A DNA stretch of 64,000 bases, taken from positions 124,001-188,000 of the forward strand of contig CAKUZL010000003.1 of assembly GCA_934718085.1 (NCBI GenBank). Direction: 5' to 3'. Under the pieces are notes generated by a model, which was not told where the DNA came from, did no database searches, and saw nothing but the letters and a program-made list of their open reading frames with translations. Source of the DNA: an uncultured Candidatus Melainabacteria bacterium. Its GTDB lineage: Bacteria > Cyanobacteriota > Vampirovibrionia > Gastranaerophilales > Gastranaerophilaceae. Made by a program: the position numbers and the translations under genes. Below, piece after piece: positions 50,740 to 60,546 of this stretch. The stretch's first letter is position 1, and each line of letters begins with the position of its first letter.

Positions 50740-52501
50740 AATAGATAAATTAATATTTATAAGTGATGAAGAGAAAGAATACACTTATTCTTTTTCTAGT
50801 GGTATAAATTATTTTCAAGGAAGTAATGATACTGGTAAAACAGAATTTTATGAATTTCTTGATTATATGTTTGGCAGATCTGAACAACTTGATTTGTCAA
50901 AAGAGTGGTATGAACATTTATCAAAAGCCATATTGAGTTTTACATATAATAATATTTCTTATACTATAACTAGAACGAAAGATATAGACTGTAATTATTT
51001 TGAATATATCGACGAAGAGAAAAATGAAGAAATACTTTCTCTTAGGGAATATAATGAACGATTAAATTCAGTTTTTGGAATAAATAAAGAAATTGCGACA
51101 ACTATCAAAGAGTTTACAGGCGAAAATGAAACATTTAGAATCTTTACAATGTTTAATTTTCTTGGGGAAACTAGGCAAGGTGTAACAAATGACTTTTTTG
51201 ATAAGTGCTCAAGAATAGAATACAAATTAAAACTATATGCTTTATTAGATTTGATTTTTAACAAAAATATAAGTGAAATTATGTCTCTGGAAAAAGAATT
51301 AGAACAACTAACAAAAGAAATAAAAGATTTAGAAAAAACGGAGTTTAAATATGAATATATTAATAATCAAATAAATGATTGCATAAATATTCTTGGATTA
51401 GGCATAATTTATGATGGTACAAATAAGAAAAATATTCTTAACAAACTTGAAAAAATCAAACAATTAAATTCAATACAAAAGAAAAAATCAGAAAATATAA
51501 TTGAACTAGAATATTTATTTAATCATATAAATGAACAAATAAAAGTCTATGAAAATGCTCAGGTTGATATAAATCAGATTGATATAGCAAATAAAAATAG
51601 GGAATTATTGTTAGAAAATTTAAACGAAATTATTAATGACAATCCAGATTTCGAGTACTTGGTAAATCCAATAAAAGCAACTTTGAATGAAGTAAAAAAA
51701 TCTATATCTTTAACAAATTATCTAATTACAGATAAAACTATTTTAGAATTAAGAAAGAGAAGAAAAGCAATAAAACAAGAATTAGATAATAGTAAGCATT
51801 ACAGTAAGCTATATGACCTTAATGAAAAAGAACGTGCTTGTGCTTTACTGGAACGTTTTCTACATGAAAGCAGTTTGGAATCATCATTACAAAGTATAAA
51901 TGATAAACGTAACAGGCAAACTGAAATAAGAAGATTACTAGCAAATTTAAAAAAGTCTCAGGATAATGATAAAATAAAGTTATTATCTGAGAACATAACA
52001 AGCTTATATAAAAAAGCTGTTTCTGCATCACTTGTTTCTGGAGATATGACCAATGATGGATTTAATATAAAATATTTTAAAAATGGAAACTCATTACAGA
52101 CTTTTAGAAATGAAGTCATAAAAGAAGATAATATTGAAAAAATAGTAGAGATTAGCTATTCAAAAGGTAGTATGGCCAGGCATACATTAATTCAGCTTGC
52201 TGGATATTTAGGGTTTTTACAACTTCTATTGTCTGAAAATAAATATCCTATTATTCCGTTTTTAGTAATTGATCACATTTCAAAACCATTTGATAATGAT
52301 AATAGGAAAGGTATAGGTGAAATTCTAAATTATGCAATTTCTGTTATAGGAGAAAATAATTTACAAATTATTTTATTTGATGATAAAAATCACGAAGAAT
52401 TATTGTTAAAACCCAATCATGCTGAATGCTTGGTAAATGATGTCAAAACTGGATTTGTTCCATTTTTTGTGCCAGATGATAAAGAAGAATCTAAAGCTTA
52501 G
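50732..52501 (+). CDS. Coiled-coil ABC ATPase of an ABC-3C system
   Basis: A 589-residue SMC/RecN-like ATPase. The N-terminus 'MFRIDKLIFISDEEKEYTYS' leads to Walker A 'GSNDTGKT' (residues 30-37). Coiled-coil segments fill about residues 175-420 ('EKELEQLTKEIKDLEKTEF'). The C-terminal lobe has a signature-like 'SKGSMARHTLIQLAGYLGF' near 474 and Walker B 'IPFLVIDHISKPFDND' near 510. In the usual motif an acidic residue follows the Asp; here it is His, as expected for the DUF3732-like group, where DQPSQ is common. It would use ATP to sense a trigger and license the nuclease. Confidence 0.75.
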   Translation: MFRIDKLIFISDEEKEYTYSFSSGINYFQGSNDTGKTEFYEFLDYMFGRSEQLDLSKEWYEHLSKAILSFTYNNISYTITRTKDIDCNYFEYIDEEKNEEILSLREYNERLNSVFGINKEIATTIKEFTGENETFRIFTMFNFLGETRQGVTNDFFDKCSRIEYKLKLYALLDLIFNKNISEIMSLEKELEQLTKEIKDLEKTEFKYEYINNQINDCINILGLGIIYDGTNKKNILNKLEKIKQLNSIQKKKSENIIELEYLFNHINEQIKVYENAQVDINQIDIANKNRELLLENLNEIINDNPDFEYLVNPIKATLNEVKKSISLTNYLITDKTILELRKRRKAIKQELDNSKHYSKLYDLNEKERACALLERFLHESSLESSLQSINDKRNRQTEIRRLLANLKKSQDNDKIKLLSENITSLYKKAVSASLVSGDMTNDGFNIKYFKNGNSLQTFRNEVIKEDNIEKIVEISYSKGSMARHTLIQLAGYLGFLQLLLSENKYPIIPFLVIDHISKPFDNDNRKGIGEILNYAISVIGENNLQIILFDDKNHEELLLKPNHAECLVNDVKTGFVPFFVPDDKEESKA

Positions 52502-52562
52502 GACAACACATATCTTGCAGAAAACGACAAATAATATGTAAAAATTTTTAAATAGAGGAAAT

Positions 52563-55109
52563 ATGCCAAACGAATTACAATCACTTGATCAATTATTTCA
52601 AAATAAGTTATTTAGAATCCCTGATTACCAAAGAGGATATGCTTGGCAACAAACGCAATTGGTAGATTTTTGGGAAGATTTGTTAAATTTACAAGATAAT
52701 CGATACCATTATACTGGCATGCTATCTTTAAAGGTATTAAAAAGAACAGACATTGAAAATTGGGGATCAGATTTATGGATGCTTGATAAAGGTTTTAAAC
52801 CTTGTCATATTGTAGATGGTCAACAAAGAATTACAACATTTATTATTTTATTAAATGAAATTATATGTTTTGTCCGTTCAGCAAAAAATAATCTAGGTAA
52901 AAGCGATGAGGAAATTGTATTAGGTTATAGTACATTAAAAGAGGTCGTTTCTAAATATATATTACAAATTAGACCTCCTCAAAATATTATTAAAACTTTT
53001 TTATTTGGTTATGAAGCAGACAATCCAAGTTCTGATTACTTAAAATATAAAATTTTTAATGAAACTTTTTCTGGTACAGTAAATGAAACTTACTATACAA
53101 AAAACTTAAAATTTGCTAAAGAATTCTTTAACAAAAATATTAATTTGTTATATCAATCAGAAGGAATGAGGGCTATAAATGCACTATTTCTCAAATTAAC
53201 ATTAAGACTGATGTTTAATATTCATGAAATAGAAGATGATTATGACGTATTTGTTTCATTTGAAACAATGAACAACAGAGGCAAGAAATTAACAAATCTT
53301 GAATTATTAAAAAATAGGCTTATCTACTTAACAACGCTTTATCCAGATGCAATTATAGATGAATATGAAAAGACCTCTTTGAGAAACGAAATAAATGATA
53401 CTTGGAAAGAAGTATATTTTCAGTTAGGAAGAAATGATAACATCCCATTATCAGATGATGAATTCTTAAGAGCTCATTGGATAATGTATTTCTCTTACTC
53501 AAGACACAAAGGTGATGATTATATCAAATTTTTATTAAATAAATTTTCGGCAAAAAATATATTTGAGAAACAAATAATCATAAATAAAATTAACGAAAAT
53601 TTTATTGATAGGTCGGATAATGGAGAAGATGATCTTTCAATAGATAACGATTTTGAAAATGAATCTGAAACAATTACTATTTTCAAATTAAGTCCAAACG
53701 AAATCAAAGATTACATTAATAGTTTAAAAGATATGGCTAAATATTGGTATGACTCATTCTTCCCATTTTTAAGCCCTAATTTAACGAAAGAAGAGCAAGA
53801 GTGGATTGATAAACTAAATAGAATCGGAATTGGACATTTTAGACCTTTGGTTGCAGTTATAATTTCATTAAAAGAAGAAAGTGCAGAAAAGAAAGTAAGC
53901 GCATTTAAAGCCATAGAAAGATTTATATTTATATGTTTTAGAATGGGTTATTATAATGCATCATTCAGAAGTAGTGAATATTATCGTATGACAAAAAGTT
54001 TATACTTCCGTGAAATAAAATTAGATGATTTTATTCAGGATATTGAAGATATAACTGCGACAAATATTGAGTTTGTAATTCCTAATTTTATTGCAAAGAT
54101 AGAAAAACATTTTAAAGATGCAGAAGGATACTATTCTTGGAATTCAATTAAATACTTTTTGTATGAATATGAATTCAGTTTGGCTCAAAAAAATAATATT
54201 GATAAAATAAGCCGAGAAATGTTTACAAAGTCTGAAAAAGACAAAATAAGTATTGAACACATATTTCCACAAACTCCAACAAATTATTATTGGCGAAATA
54301 TGTTTCGCCAGTATGATAATGATGAGAAAATTTGGCTAGCAGGAGCGTTAGGGAACTTACTTCCTTTGTCACAAAGCATAAATTCAAGTTTACAAAATGA
54401 TAGTTTTGATGATAAAAAATCACCCAAAGAAGATAAAAGAAGAGGGTATAAAAACGGGTCTCATTCCGAAATTCAAGTTTCAGAAGCACCATATTGGGAT
54501 TCTAAAAAAATATTTGACCGTAGCAGAACTTTATTACAATTTATGGAAAATCGTTGGCAATTTAGTTTAACGGAAGAACAATTTGACAAATTACTTTATA
54601 TTAATTTCGTAAACGATAAAAGAGAAATTCCAGCAGAGTTGCCGGAAGAAACTAATGACGAAAATAATAACAGCTTTGTTTTAGAAAATATATTGGAAAA
54701 GCAGCAATGCCAATTCTGGACAAATTTTGTTGAATATTGTAAAAATCAAGACCGAAATGATATTGCAGCAAAAAAGCCAAGCGGACAAAATTGGTACGAT
54801 ATATCAATTGGAGCAAATGATTTTTATATATCATTTACAATTACAAGAAGTAAATATATCTCAATATTAATATACGCAAACAGCTTAGAAACATTTAATA
54901 GACTTGAATCAAAAAAAGAAGATATTGAAATAATGTTTGGAAATAAATTAGATTGGTATTCAAGTAGAGAAAAAAGTTCTGCAAAACGAATTATATATAA
55001 AAAAAATGCTGAAATTTTTAATGTTACCAAACAAAATGAAATATTTATGTGGATGATAGAAAAATTTGATGCATTAACTAATGCTCTTAGAAATATCAAT
55101 GAGATTTAA
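52563..55109 (+). CDS. DUF262-DUF1524-DUF4268 nuclease (GmrSD-like)
   Basis: An 848-residue defence-type protein. The N-terminal DUF262 has 'FRIPDYQRGYAW' (18-28) and 'IVDGQQRITTF' (near 83-93), a ParB-like nucleotide-binding fold, plus 'FETMNNRGKKLTNLELLKN'. DUF1524 has the HNH-type 'ISIEHIFPQTP' (near 562) and 'LGNLLPLSQSINSSLQNDSF'. From about residue 713 a DUF4268-like domain follows ('CQFWTNFVEYCKNQ'). GmrSD, BrxU and SspE relatives cut modified or phosphorothioate-related phage DNA, gated by nucleotide hydrolysis. It lies 61 bases after the ABC-3C ATPase with its own GAGGAA site. Confidence 0.85.
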   Translation: MPNELQSLDQLFQNKLFRIPDYQRGYAWQQTQLVDFWEDLLNLQDNRYHYTGMLSLKVLKRTDIENWGSDLWMLDKGFKPCHIVDGQQRITTFIILLNEIICFVRSAKNNLGKSDEEIVLGYSTLKEVVSKYILQIRPPQNIIKTFLFGYEADNPSSDYLKYKIFNETFSGTVNETYYTKNLKFAKEFFNKNINLLYQSEGMRAINALFLKLTLRLMFNIHEIEDDYDVFVSFETMNNRGKKLTNLELLKNRLIYLTTLYPDAIIDEYEKTSLRNEINDTWKEVYFQLGRNDNIPLSDDEFLRAHWIMYFSYSRHKGDDYIKFLLNKFSAKNIFEKQIIINKINENFIDRSDNGEDDLSIDNDFENESETITIFKLSPNEIKDYINSLKDMAKYWYDSFFPFLSPNLTKEEQEWIDKLNRIGIGHFRPLVAVIISLKEESAEKKVSAFKAIERFIFICFRMGYYNASFRSSEYYRMTKSLYFREIKLDDFIQDIEDITATNIEFVIPNFIAKIEKHFKDAEGYYSWNSIKYFLYEYEFSLAQKNNIDKISREMFTKSEKDKISIEHIFPQTPTNYYWRNMFRQYDNDEKIWLAGALGNLLPLSQSINSSLQNDSFDDKKSPKEDKRRGYKNGSHSEIQVSEAPYWDSKKIFDRSRTLLQFMENRWQFSLTEEQFDKLLYINFVNDKREIPAELPEETNDENNNSFVLENILEKQQCQFWTNFVEYCKNQDRNDIAAKKPSGQNWYDISIGANDFYISFTITRSKYISILIYANSLETFNRLESKKEDIEIMFGNKLDWYSSREKSSAKRIIYKKNAEIFNVTKQNEIFMWMIEKFDALTNALRNINEI

Positions 55110-55461
55110 ATTGCAATTGGAATATGTCTAAATGTAATTTCTCTTTTCTTTTGACTAGTTTCCATGAGCAAAACACTTATACAAAAAGAAGAATACTATT
55201 ATTGTAGGTTATAAATTAGGTTAAAGATATAAAAGATCTAAGACTCATGATAAAAATGGCGAATATATGTATTTTAATTCCTAAATGTGTAAGGTGACGG
55301 TTGCTCAATATGGCTTTGTCTCTTTGCCTGATAGTAACGGCTATATAGTATATCATAAAACGCAAAAACATACTCCTAAATAGTATCATATAAAAATGAT
55401 AATGGATACTCTAAATAAAAATAATATCATTTGATAAACTTAACATATAATTAATTGATAT
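55110..55461. other. Intergenic space with traces of decayed coding sequence
   Basis: About 350 AT-rich bases between two defence units. One frame reads KTHDKNGEYMYFNS, then a stop, then a 32-codon frame (55285-55383) reading MCKVTVAQYGFVSLPDSN and on; this looks like a broken gene rather than an active one. The first 54 bases contain the left copy of a 40-base repeat. No RNA gene is recognised. Confidence 0.35.
55124..55163 (+). repeat. Left copy of an imperfect 40-base direct repeat
   Basis: ATGTCTAAATGTAATTTCTC and the following 20 bases match 60126-60165 at about 32-34 of 40 positions. On the minus strand both copies share one reading, KLVKRKEKLHLDI here and KLAKRRKKLHSDI at the other copy, suggesting they are relics of a common coding end. 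They bracket the methyltransferase/type IIG pair. Confidence 0.5.
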
Positions 55462-57066
55462 TTAACTGGTTTTACGAAAAAGTCGTTTATTCAAAAGTTT
55501 TTCATGGATATTAATTATCAAATTTATTTCTTGAGTTGTAAAGCCCAAATTATCTTTTAATAAAAATTTATTTGTATATTTTAGTAATTTGTTTATATCT
55601 TCTTTGTTTTTTAAAACAGTTTCTATCTCATAAAATAAATCTAGTGCAGTTTCTGAATAAGGAATAATAATATTTGAAACTTCTGATGGCATAAGTTCAA
55701 GGGCTCCACCACCAAAGCTCCTACCTTCAAGTTCAACAAAACAAAATGATAATGAATTATAATAACTAGCTACAAAAGCTTTTTTATTAATGCCATCCTT
55801 AATATGCACTCTATGCATAGTGTCAGTTGTATATGCGTTTGCTTCATTTAAAATCATCCTCGCATATTTGTTATTACGACGAGAAAAGAATGCATTTGAT
55901 AATGAAACGGATGGTATAATTTGCCACTCTTCTCTTATTCTACACTTATACCCATCGGCAAAACCTTCTTGAATACCGTATTCTATATACTTCAGTGCAG
56001 ATTCATTTTTTTTTAATTCTTGTAACTTAGGAAAAATTAAAATATTAGCCTTGGCATTGTTATCAATATTTTGTTTAGCTTTTTTAGTGTCAAAAGTTAT
56101 TCCACTTACTAAAACGCTTCTTCCTATAAGTGGATGCGAATATTTTGAAAGATTATATTCATCAATTACACTTTTACTTACAGTAAAGAAATCATTTGCA
56201 CCAGTAGTAATACCAACTTCGACATCCGCTAAATCTTTTACTTTAAATAAATCTTTTCTATTTTTGATTTCTTCTAAAAAGTCCAATTCTTTTTGTTCTA
56301 GAAAATAATTTGTCCATTTAGAAGAATTATGAATATTTTTTACTGGATTTTTTAATTTGTATAAATCCATATTTTTTAAACATTTATCATCTTCTACTTC
56401 GATATATTCAATATGAGATATTCCTTTACCCTTCTGGCATAACAATAACACAACGTCTTGTTGTATGGCATCAAATACTAACTTTTTAAACGATACAATG
56501 GAAATTTTTTCATAATTTTTGATCAAAAAATCTCGTATTAATTTAGCATGTGAAACTTGTAATAATTCTGCTGGTAAAACAAAACCTAATTTCCCATTTC
56601 CTTTTAACAGATTTGTGCAGCCCACAACAAATGCACACCAAGAATTCATTAATTTAGAATATTTAATATTATTTCTATTAAATATTTTCTCTGCTTCTTG
56701 TTGCTGAACTTTATCAAAATATTGATATCTGATGTAGGGAGGATTGCCGACAATAATATCATAACTATCATTTGTATTATTACAATACTTATGAAAATCT
56801 TGCTCAAATACACTTAAATTTTTTGCTGGGATTTTTCTTATTTTAATAGCTTCTTCTGTTTCGATTTCAATTGCCGTAACTGAATTATATTGATATTTTC
56901 CATCAACTAAAGACTCAACAAACACTCCATCACCCGCACTTGGCTCTAATATATCGCAGTATTTATTACCATTAAAAGCCCATCTGAGTATAAAATCAGA
57001 TATTGTTTTTGGAGAATAAAATCCACCTCTTAATTTTTGTTTTGTAGCATTTTTAATTAGCTGCAT
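55462..57066 (-). CDS. N6-adenine DNA methyltransferase (Eco57I/TaqI type)
   Basis: A 534-residue gamma-class methyltransferase. SAM motif I 'ILEPSAGDGVFVESL' is at residues 39-53 and the catalytic 'IIVGNPPYIRYQ' at 104-115, followed by a target-recognition domain (about 240-534). 'KQKLRGGFYSPKTISDFILRWA' is the typical N-terminal helix. It has no nuclease domain. It overlaps the type IIG gene by 14 bases, as in Eco57I-like systems, where a separate enzyme methylates the second strand for protection. Confidence 0.88.
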   Translation of the reverse strand: MQLIKNATKQKLRGGFYSPKTISDFILRWAFNGNKYCDILEPSAGDGVFVESLVDGKYQYNSVTAIEIETEEAIKIRKIPAKNLSVFEQDFHKYCNNTNDSYDIIVGNPPYIRYQYFDKVQQQEAEKIFNRNNIKYSKLMNSWCAFVVGCTNLLKGNGKLGFVLPAELLQVSHAKLIRDFLIKNYEKISIVSFKKLVFDAIQQDVVLLLCQKGKGISHIEYIEVEDDKCLKNMDLYKLKNPVKNIHNSSKWTNYFLEQKELDFLEEIKNRKDLFKVKDLADVEVGITTGANDFFTVSKSVIDEYNLSKYSHPLIGRSVLVSGITFDTKKAKQNIDNNAKANILIFPKLQELKKNESALKYIEYGIQEGFADGYKCRIREEWQIIPSVSLSNAFFSRRNNKYARMILNEANAYTTDTMHRVHIKDGINKKAFVASYYNSLSFCFVELEGRSFGGGALELMPSEVSNIIIPYSETALDLFYEIETVLKNKEDINKLLKYTNKFLLKDNLGFTTQEINLIINIHEKLLNKRLFRKTS

Positions 57067-60055
57067 AAAAATCCTTTATATCGGGAATTAAATTAAATTC
57101 CTCTTTAGTCATACCATACAATGATAATAGCTCATTATCAAGCAATTGTTTCGTTCTCTTAAAATCATTTTCATACATTATACATTGCCTGTGATTGTCT
57201 TTATTTAAAAGAATATTTTGATTTATTGAAATTAATTTTTCTTGATAAGAAGTAATTTTATCATGTAAGAGTTTTTCTTGTTCATTCTGAAAATCAATTG
57301 TTTTTATAGGAAGTTTTTCTAAAACTTTTGTTCCTCTGGCAATATATCCTCCCCTAAAAATTTCTCCATTTAGTGAAGCTAACCATTCCAAACATTTTGA
57401 ATTTAATATTGCCTGTAAATAATATATTGAATATTGTGAATTCTCAGGAAGAACTATCATACAATAACCAGCAGTGCCACCTGATGATATAAGTGTTTGA
57501 AATTCATCAATAGCATATTTATCACCTTGAGAAAGAACACCTACAACTATTTTCTTTTTTATATCTCCAATTTTTAATGCTTGTTGACGACCATATCGAT
57601 ACCACTCATTTTCAGTCGTTACTGCTGGCTTTATATCTCGTTTACGACCTTTTGCTGAATAAATAAATTTTTCTTTATTCTTTATAAAATAATTATAACA
57701 CTCTGGATAATGCTCTTGCAGTTCTTTTATTTCAATAAACTGAACTTTATCACCATTCAATTTATATGGATATATTACAAAGCTATTTGGTTCAAATCTT
57801 TTGTAAGTACTCAAGCTATCATCAGATTCAGCATTTGGAGTTTCATAGTATGGTCTCACAACCTCTTTTTCAATCTTATATTCTTCTCCATTTTTATCAA
57901 AATAATAATATCTTTTATCATTTTTCTTTGTTTTAAAAACATAATAATCATTACGACTAGTTTGAATACCATTTAAGATGTTGTTACTACCCACAAACTC
58001 TTTTAGACAAATTGTATTATTGCAAATTTTATTATAAATCGATTCTAAATATTTAGGATACATTATCCAACCATTATCGAACAAATTTTTTGAAACAATT
58101 TTATTAGAATATTTATCATAATCATAGTTACGTATTAACCAATCACTTAATTTGTTTACTTCTGAATATTCAATCTGTTCATTTGATTGCTCTGTTAATA
58201 TTAATATATTTGTATAAGTTGTTTTATCTTTGAATACTTGATTTGCTCCAAATGATATAATTTCTCTAATATATTGATTATCTTTTAATAGTTTTCTTAA
58301 TTCTAAAGCAGAACCGACTTTCATAAATTTATTTGGTAAAATATAACCAATTATGCCATTTTTATTAACCAATTGCAGACTTCTTTCAATAAAAAGAAAA
58401 TATTTATTATATTGCTTATATGCCGATTTATAATTACTTTCATATATAGGTTTTTCTAATGGTGTTAGAGTCTTTATATCCTCTGTCTTCATATATGGAG
58501 GATTCCCAATTATTATATCAAATTTATGATCCTCATAATCAAAAGCATTAACTGCAGAAGCTGTTTCGGAGTTTTCAGTCAAGTCATTAGATATTAATGA
58601 ATTTTCCCAAAATATATTTTTATTTAATTTAGGCAACACTTGCCTTGATGGAAGCGTTTCAATATTTTCATCTTCTAAAAGTTTTAGTAATAATCCGAAT
58701 TCCGTTGTTTTTACCGCATTATAATCTTTATCTACACCATAAAAACAGTTAAGCAATAAATTCTTTTTTATATTAAATTTTAGTTTATAAGTTCCAAGCC
58801 CAGTATGTAATAATTTTGATGCATCATGTTCTTTATAATAATCTATAAGATAATCGTTTAAATATTGGAAACTTTCTAACAAGAAAGCCCCTGAACCACA
58901 AGCAATATCTGCAATTTTAATATCAAATATATTTCTTTTGCTGTTTTCTATATAAGGTTTGATGGTTCTATTAATTATTTCTCTTATTATATAATTTGGT
59001 GTTGTGACAACATCCCTATCAACATTTTCTAGCTTTCTGTCTAAGATTATATTCCCATGCCTTATATAAAGTTTGTCTTGAAGCATTATTTCGTATATAT
59101 TGCCTAAAATTTCAGAAGATAATACTGAAAAGGAATAAGAACTATTGGGATAATACAAATCAGAAATGATTTGCCAAAAGATATTGGATTTTTTAGATAA
59201 AAACTCATCGATATAAGGAAGCTCAAATATACCTGAATTGTAATATTCATCAGCCTTTTTTAATTTTTCAAGTAACTTTATACTGTTTTCAGAAGCATTT
59301 TTGATATTAATTAACGAATTATATTGCTCAATGTTTCTATCTTCACAGACTCTTAAGAAAACTATACTATTTAAATATAATTGAACAACATCATTTAAAT
59401 CTGTTTCATCTATATCATTTTTAATTTCAAATAAAGCCTGTCCTAATAAGGTTCTCCATTTATTAATTTGTTCAAGGAATAAATTATCAATACTGTAGGT
59501 TTGAATTTGATTTTCAATACTTTCCCAATACTTGTCAAAATTGCCATTATATACAGCGTCCTTGCCCAATAAGTTTTTTATTTCGTTGAATTTTTCTTCA
59601 TACTCTGTAAAATGATATTTTTTTATACGATAAGAATTGTGAGTTTCGCCTTTTGCTACAGGAGCTGAACAATCATATATAATTAAATATTCAAAATTAG
59701 ACAAAACAGAAATTTTGAGCTTTGCCGTAAAGCCATATCTACGAACTTGAAAAGCTGGTTCATCTATGTTTTCAATTTTTACATGCGGCTTTTTTGCTTC
59801 CAAGAAGAACTTTCTTTCATTATATAAACGAAATGTATAGTCAGGCTTTTTAGAAGTTTTTCCGGTTTGTAATCCTTCTTCAAGAATAACTTCTCTTTCA
59901 AACGTTGATTTACCACTTGTATTTTTTATATCCCAACCAAGTAATTCAAAAAATTCGTCAAGAAAGTCTGCACGTAATTGCGATTCATTATATCTTTCTG
60001 AAAGATAAGTACCTCGTTCTTTTTTATATTTCTCAACTAAATCTTTTATTGACAT
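57053..60055 (-). CDS. Type IIG restriction-modification enzyme
   Basis: A 1000-residue single-chain restriction and methylation enzyme. An N-terminal PD-(D/E)xK nuclease reads 'KKPDYTFRLYNERKFFLEAKKP', with D72, E86 and K88 as the likely metal and catalytic residues. A helical connector follows; methyltransferase motif I 'KIADIACGSGAFLLES' is near 377, motif IV 'IIIGNPPYMKTED' near 516, and a C-terminal target-recognition region (about 660-1000) includes 'LEKLPIKTIDFQNEQEKLLHDKI'. It cuts and methylates DNA at a sequence set by the TRD; the site cannot be read from here. GGGGAG lies 6 bases before the ATG. Confidence 0.9.
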   Translation of the reverse strand: MSIKDLVEKYKKERGTYLSERYNESQLRADFLDEFFELLGWDIKNTSGKSTFEREVILEEGLQTGKTSKKPDYTFRLYNERKFFLEAKKPHVKIENIDEPAFQVRRYGFTAKLKISVLSNFEYLIIYDCSAPVAKGETHNSYRIKKYHFTEYEEKFNEIKNLLGKDAVYNGNFDKYWESIENQIQTYSIDNLFLEQINKWRTLLGQALFEIKNDIDETDLNDVVQLYLNSIVFLRVCEDRNIEQYNSLINIKNASENSIKLLEKLKKADEYYNSGIFELPYIDEFLSKKSNIFWQIISDLYYPNSSYSFSVLSSEILGNIYEIMLQDKLYIRHGNIILDRKLENVDRDVVTTPNYIIREIINRTIKPYIENSKRNIFDIKIADIACGSGAFLLESFQYLNDYLIDYYKEHDASKLLHTGLGTYKLKFNIKKNLLLNCFYGVDKDYNAVKTTEFGLLLKLLEDENIETLPSRQVLPKLNKNIFWENSLISNDLTENSETASAVNAFDYEDHKFDIIIGNPPYMKTEDIKTLTPLEKPIYESNYKSAYKQYNKYFLFIERSLQLVNKNGIIGYILPNKFMKVGSALELRKLLKDNQYIREIISFGANQVFKDKTTYTNILILTEQSNEQIEYSEVNKLSDWLIRNYDYDKYSNKIVSKNLFDNGWIMYPKYLESIYNKICNNTICLKEFVGSNNILNGIQTSRNDYYVFKTKKNDKRYYYFDKNGEEYKIEKEVVRPYYETPNAESDDSLSTYKRFEPNSFVIYPYKLNGDKVQFIEIKELQEHYPECYNYFIKNKEKFIYSAKGRKRDIKPAVTTENEWYRYGRQQALKIGDIKKKIVVGVLSQGDKYAIDEFQTLISSGGTAGYCMIVLPENSQYSIYYLQAILNSKCLEWLASLNGEIFRGGYIARGTKVLEKLPIKTIDFQNEQEKLLHDKITSYQEKLISINQNILLNKDNHRQCIMYENDFKRTKQLLDNELLSLYGMTKEEFNLIPDIKDFYAAN

Positions 60056-60125
60056 CCCATTCTCCCCTTATTATCATATTAAAAATTTTTTATTATTGCA
60101 AATCATGAACATAATTTAATCAATT

Positions 60126-60165
60126 ATGTCTGAATGTAACTTCTTTCTTCTTTTGGCTAGCTTTT
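60126..60165 (+). repeat. Right copy of an imperfect 40-base direct repeat
   Basis: ATGTCTGAATGTAACTTCTT and the following 20 bases, matching 55124-55163. It sits about 70 bases upstream of the type IIG gene start, so the pair encloses the whole methyltransferase/restriction module. Confidence 0.5.
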
Positions 60166-60209
60166 CTCTATCTTTGTCGGTAGTGTGTTGTGTGTCAAAA
60201 TGAGGATAG

Positions 60210-60434
60210 ATTATAAAAGAAGTTTCAGGATTTAATATCACAGAAGAAGAGTTTAAGTTATTATGTAAAAAAGCTAAGTCTATTTACAATATTTCAGTCG
60301 TAGCGGATTATTTTTGTGCAACACAACAAGAAATAGAAAAGTTATGCAATATAACTCCGATTATTAAAAATTTAAGAACAGATGCAGATTTTTTGGACGC
60401 ATTTTTTATTCAAGCGGAATGGAATAAGGGTTAG
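60210..60434 (+). pseudogene. Open frame without a start codon, probably a gene remnant
   Basis: About 74 sense codons after a stop at 60207-60209, reading IIKEVSGFNITEEEFKLLCK and so on to FFIQAEWNKG. There is no ATG, GTG or TTG with a ribosome site. The protein-like composition ('SVVADYFCATQQEIEKLCNITP' region) suggests the tail of a lost gene, possibly DNA-binding. The remaining bases from 60056 to 60546 show no gene; TGTTCAAAA occurs twice near 60452-60474. Confidence 0.35.
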
Positions 60435-60546
60435 TTTAAACAATGATTAAAAAACTGTTCAAAAAGTGTTCAAAAGCCATCAGAAAGTCTATTAAATTAT
60501 TTATATGGCAAATGTGTTGATGATTTATAAAAACTAAGCGTATAGT

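Noticed and set aside
55285..55383. A 32-residue plus-strand gene starting MCKVTVAQYGFV.
   Set aside because: It has no ribosome site, and the same frame continues upstream across stop codons, so it is more likely part of a decayed gene.
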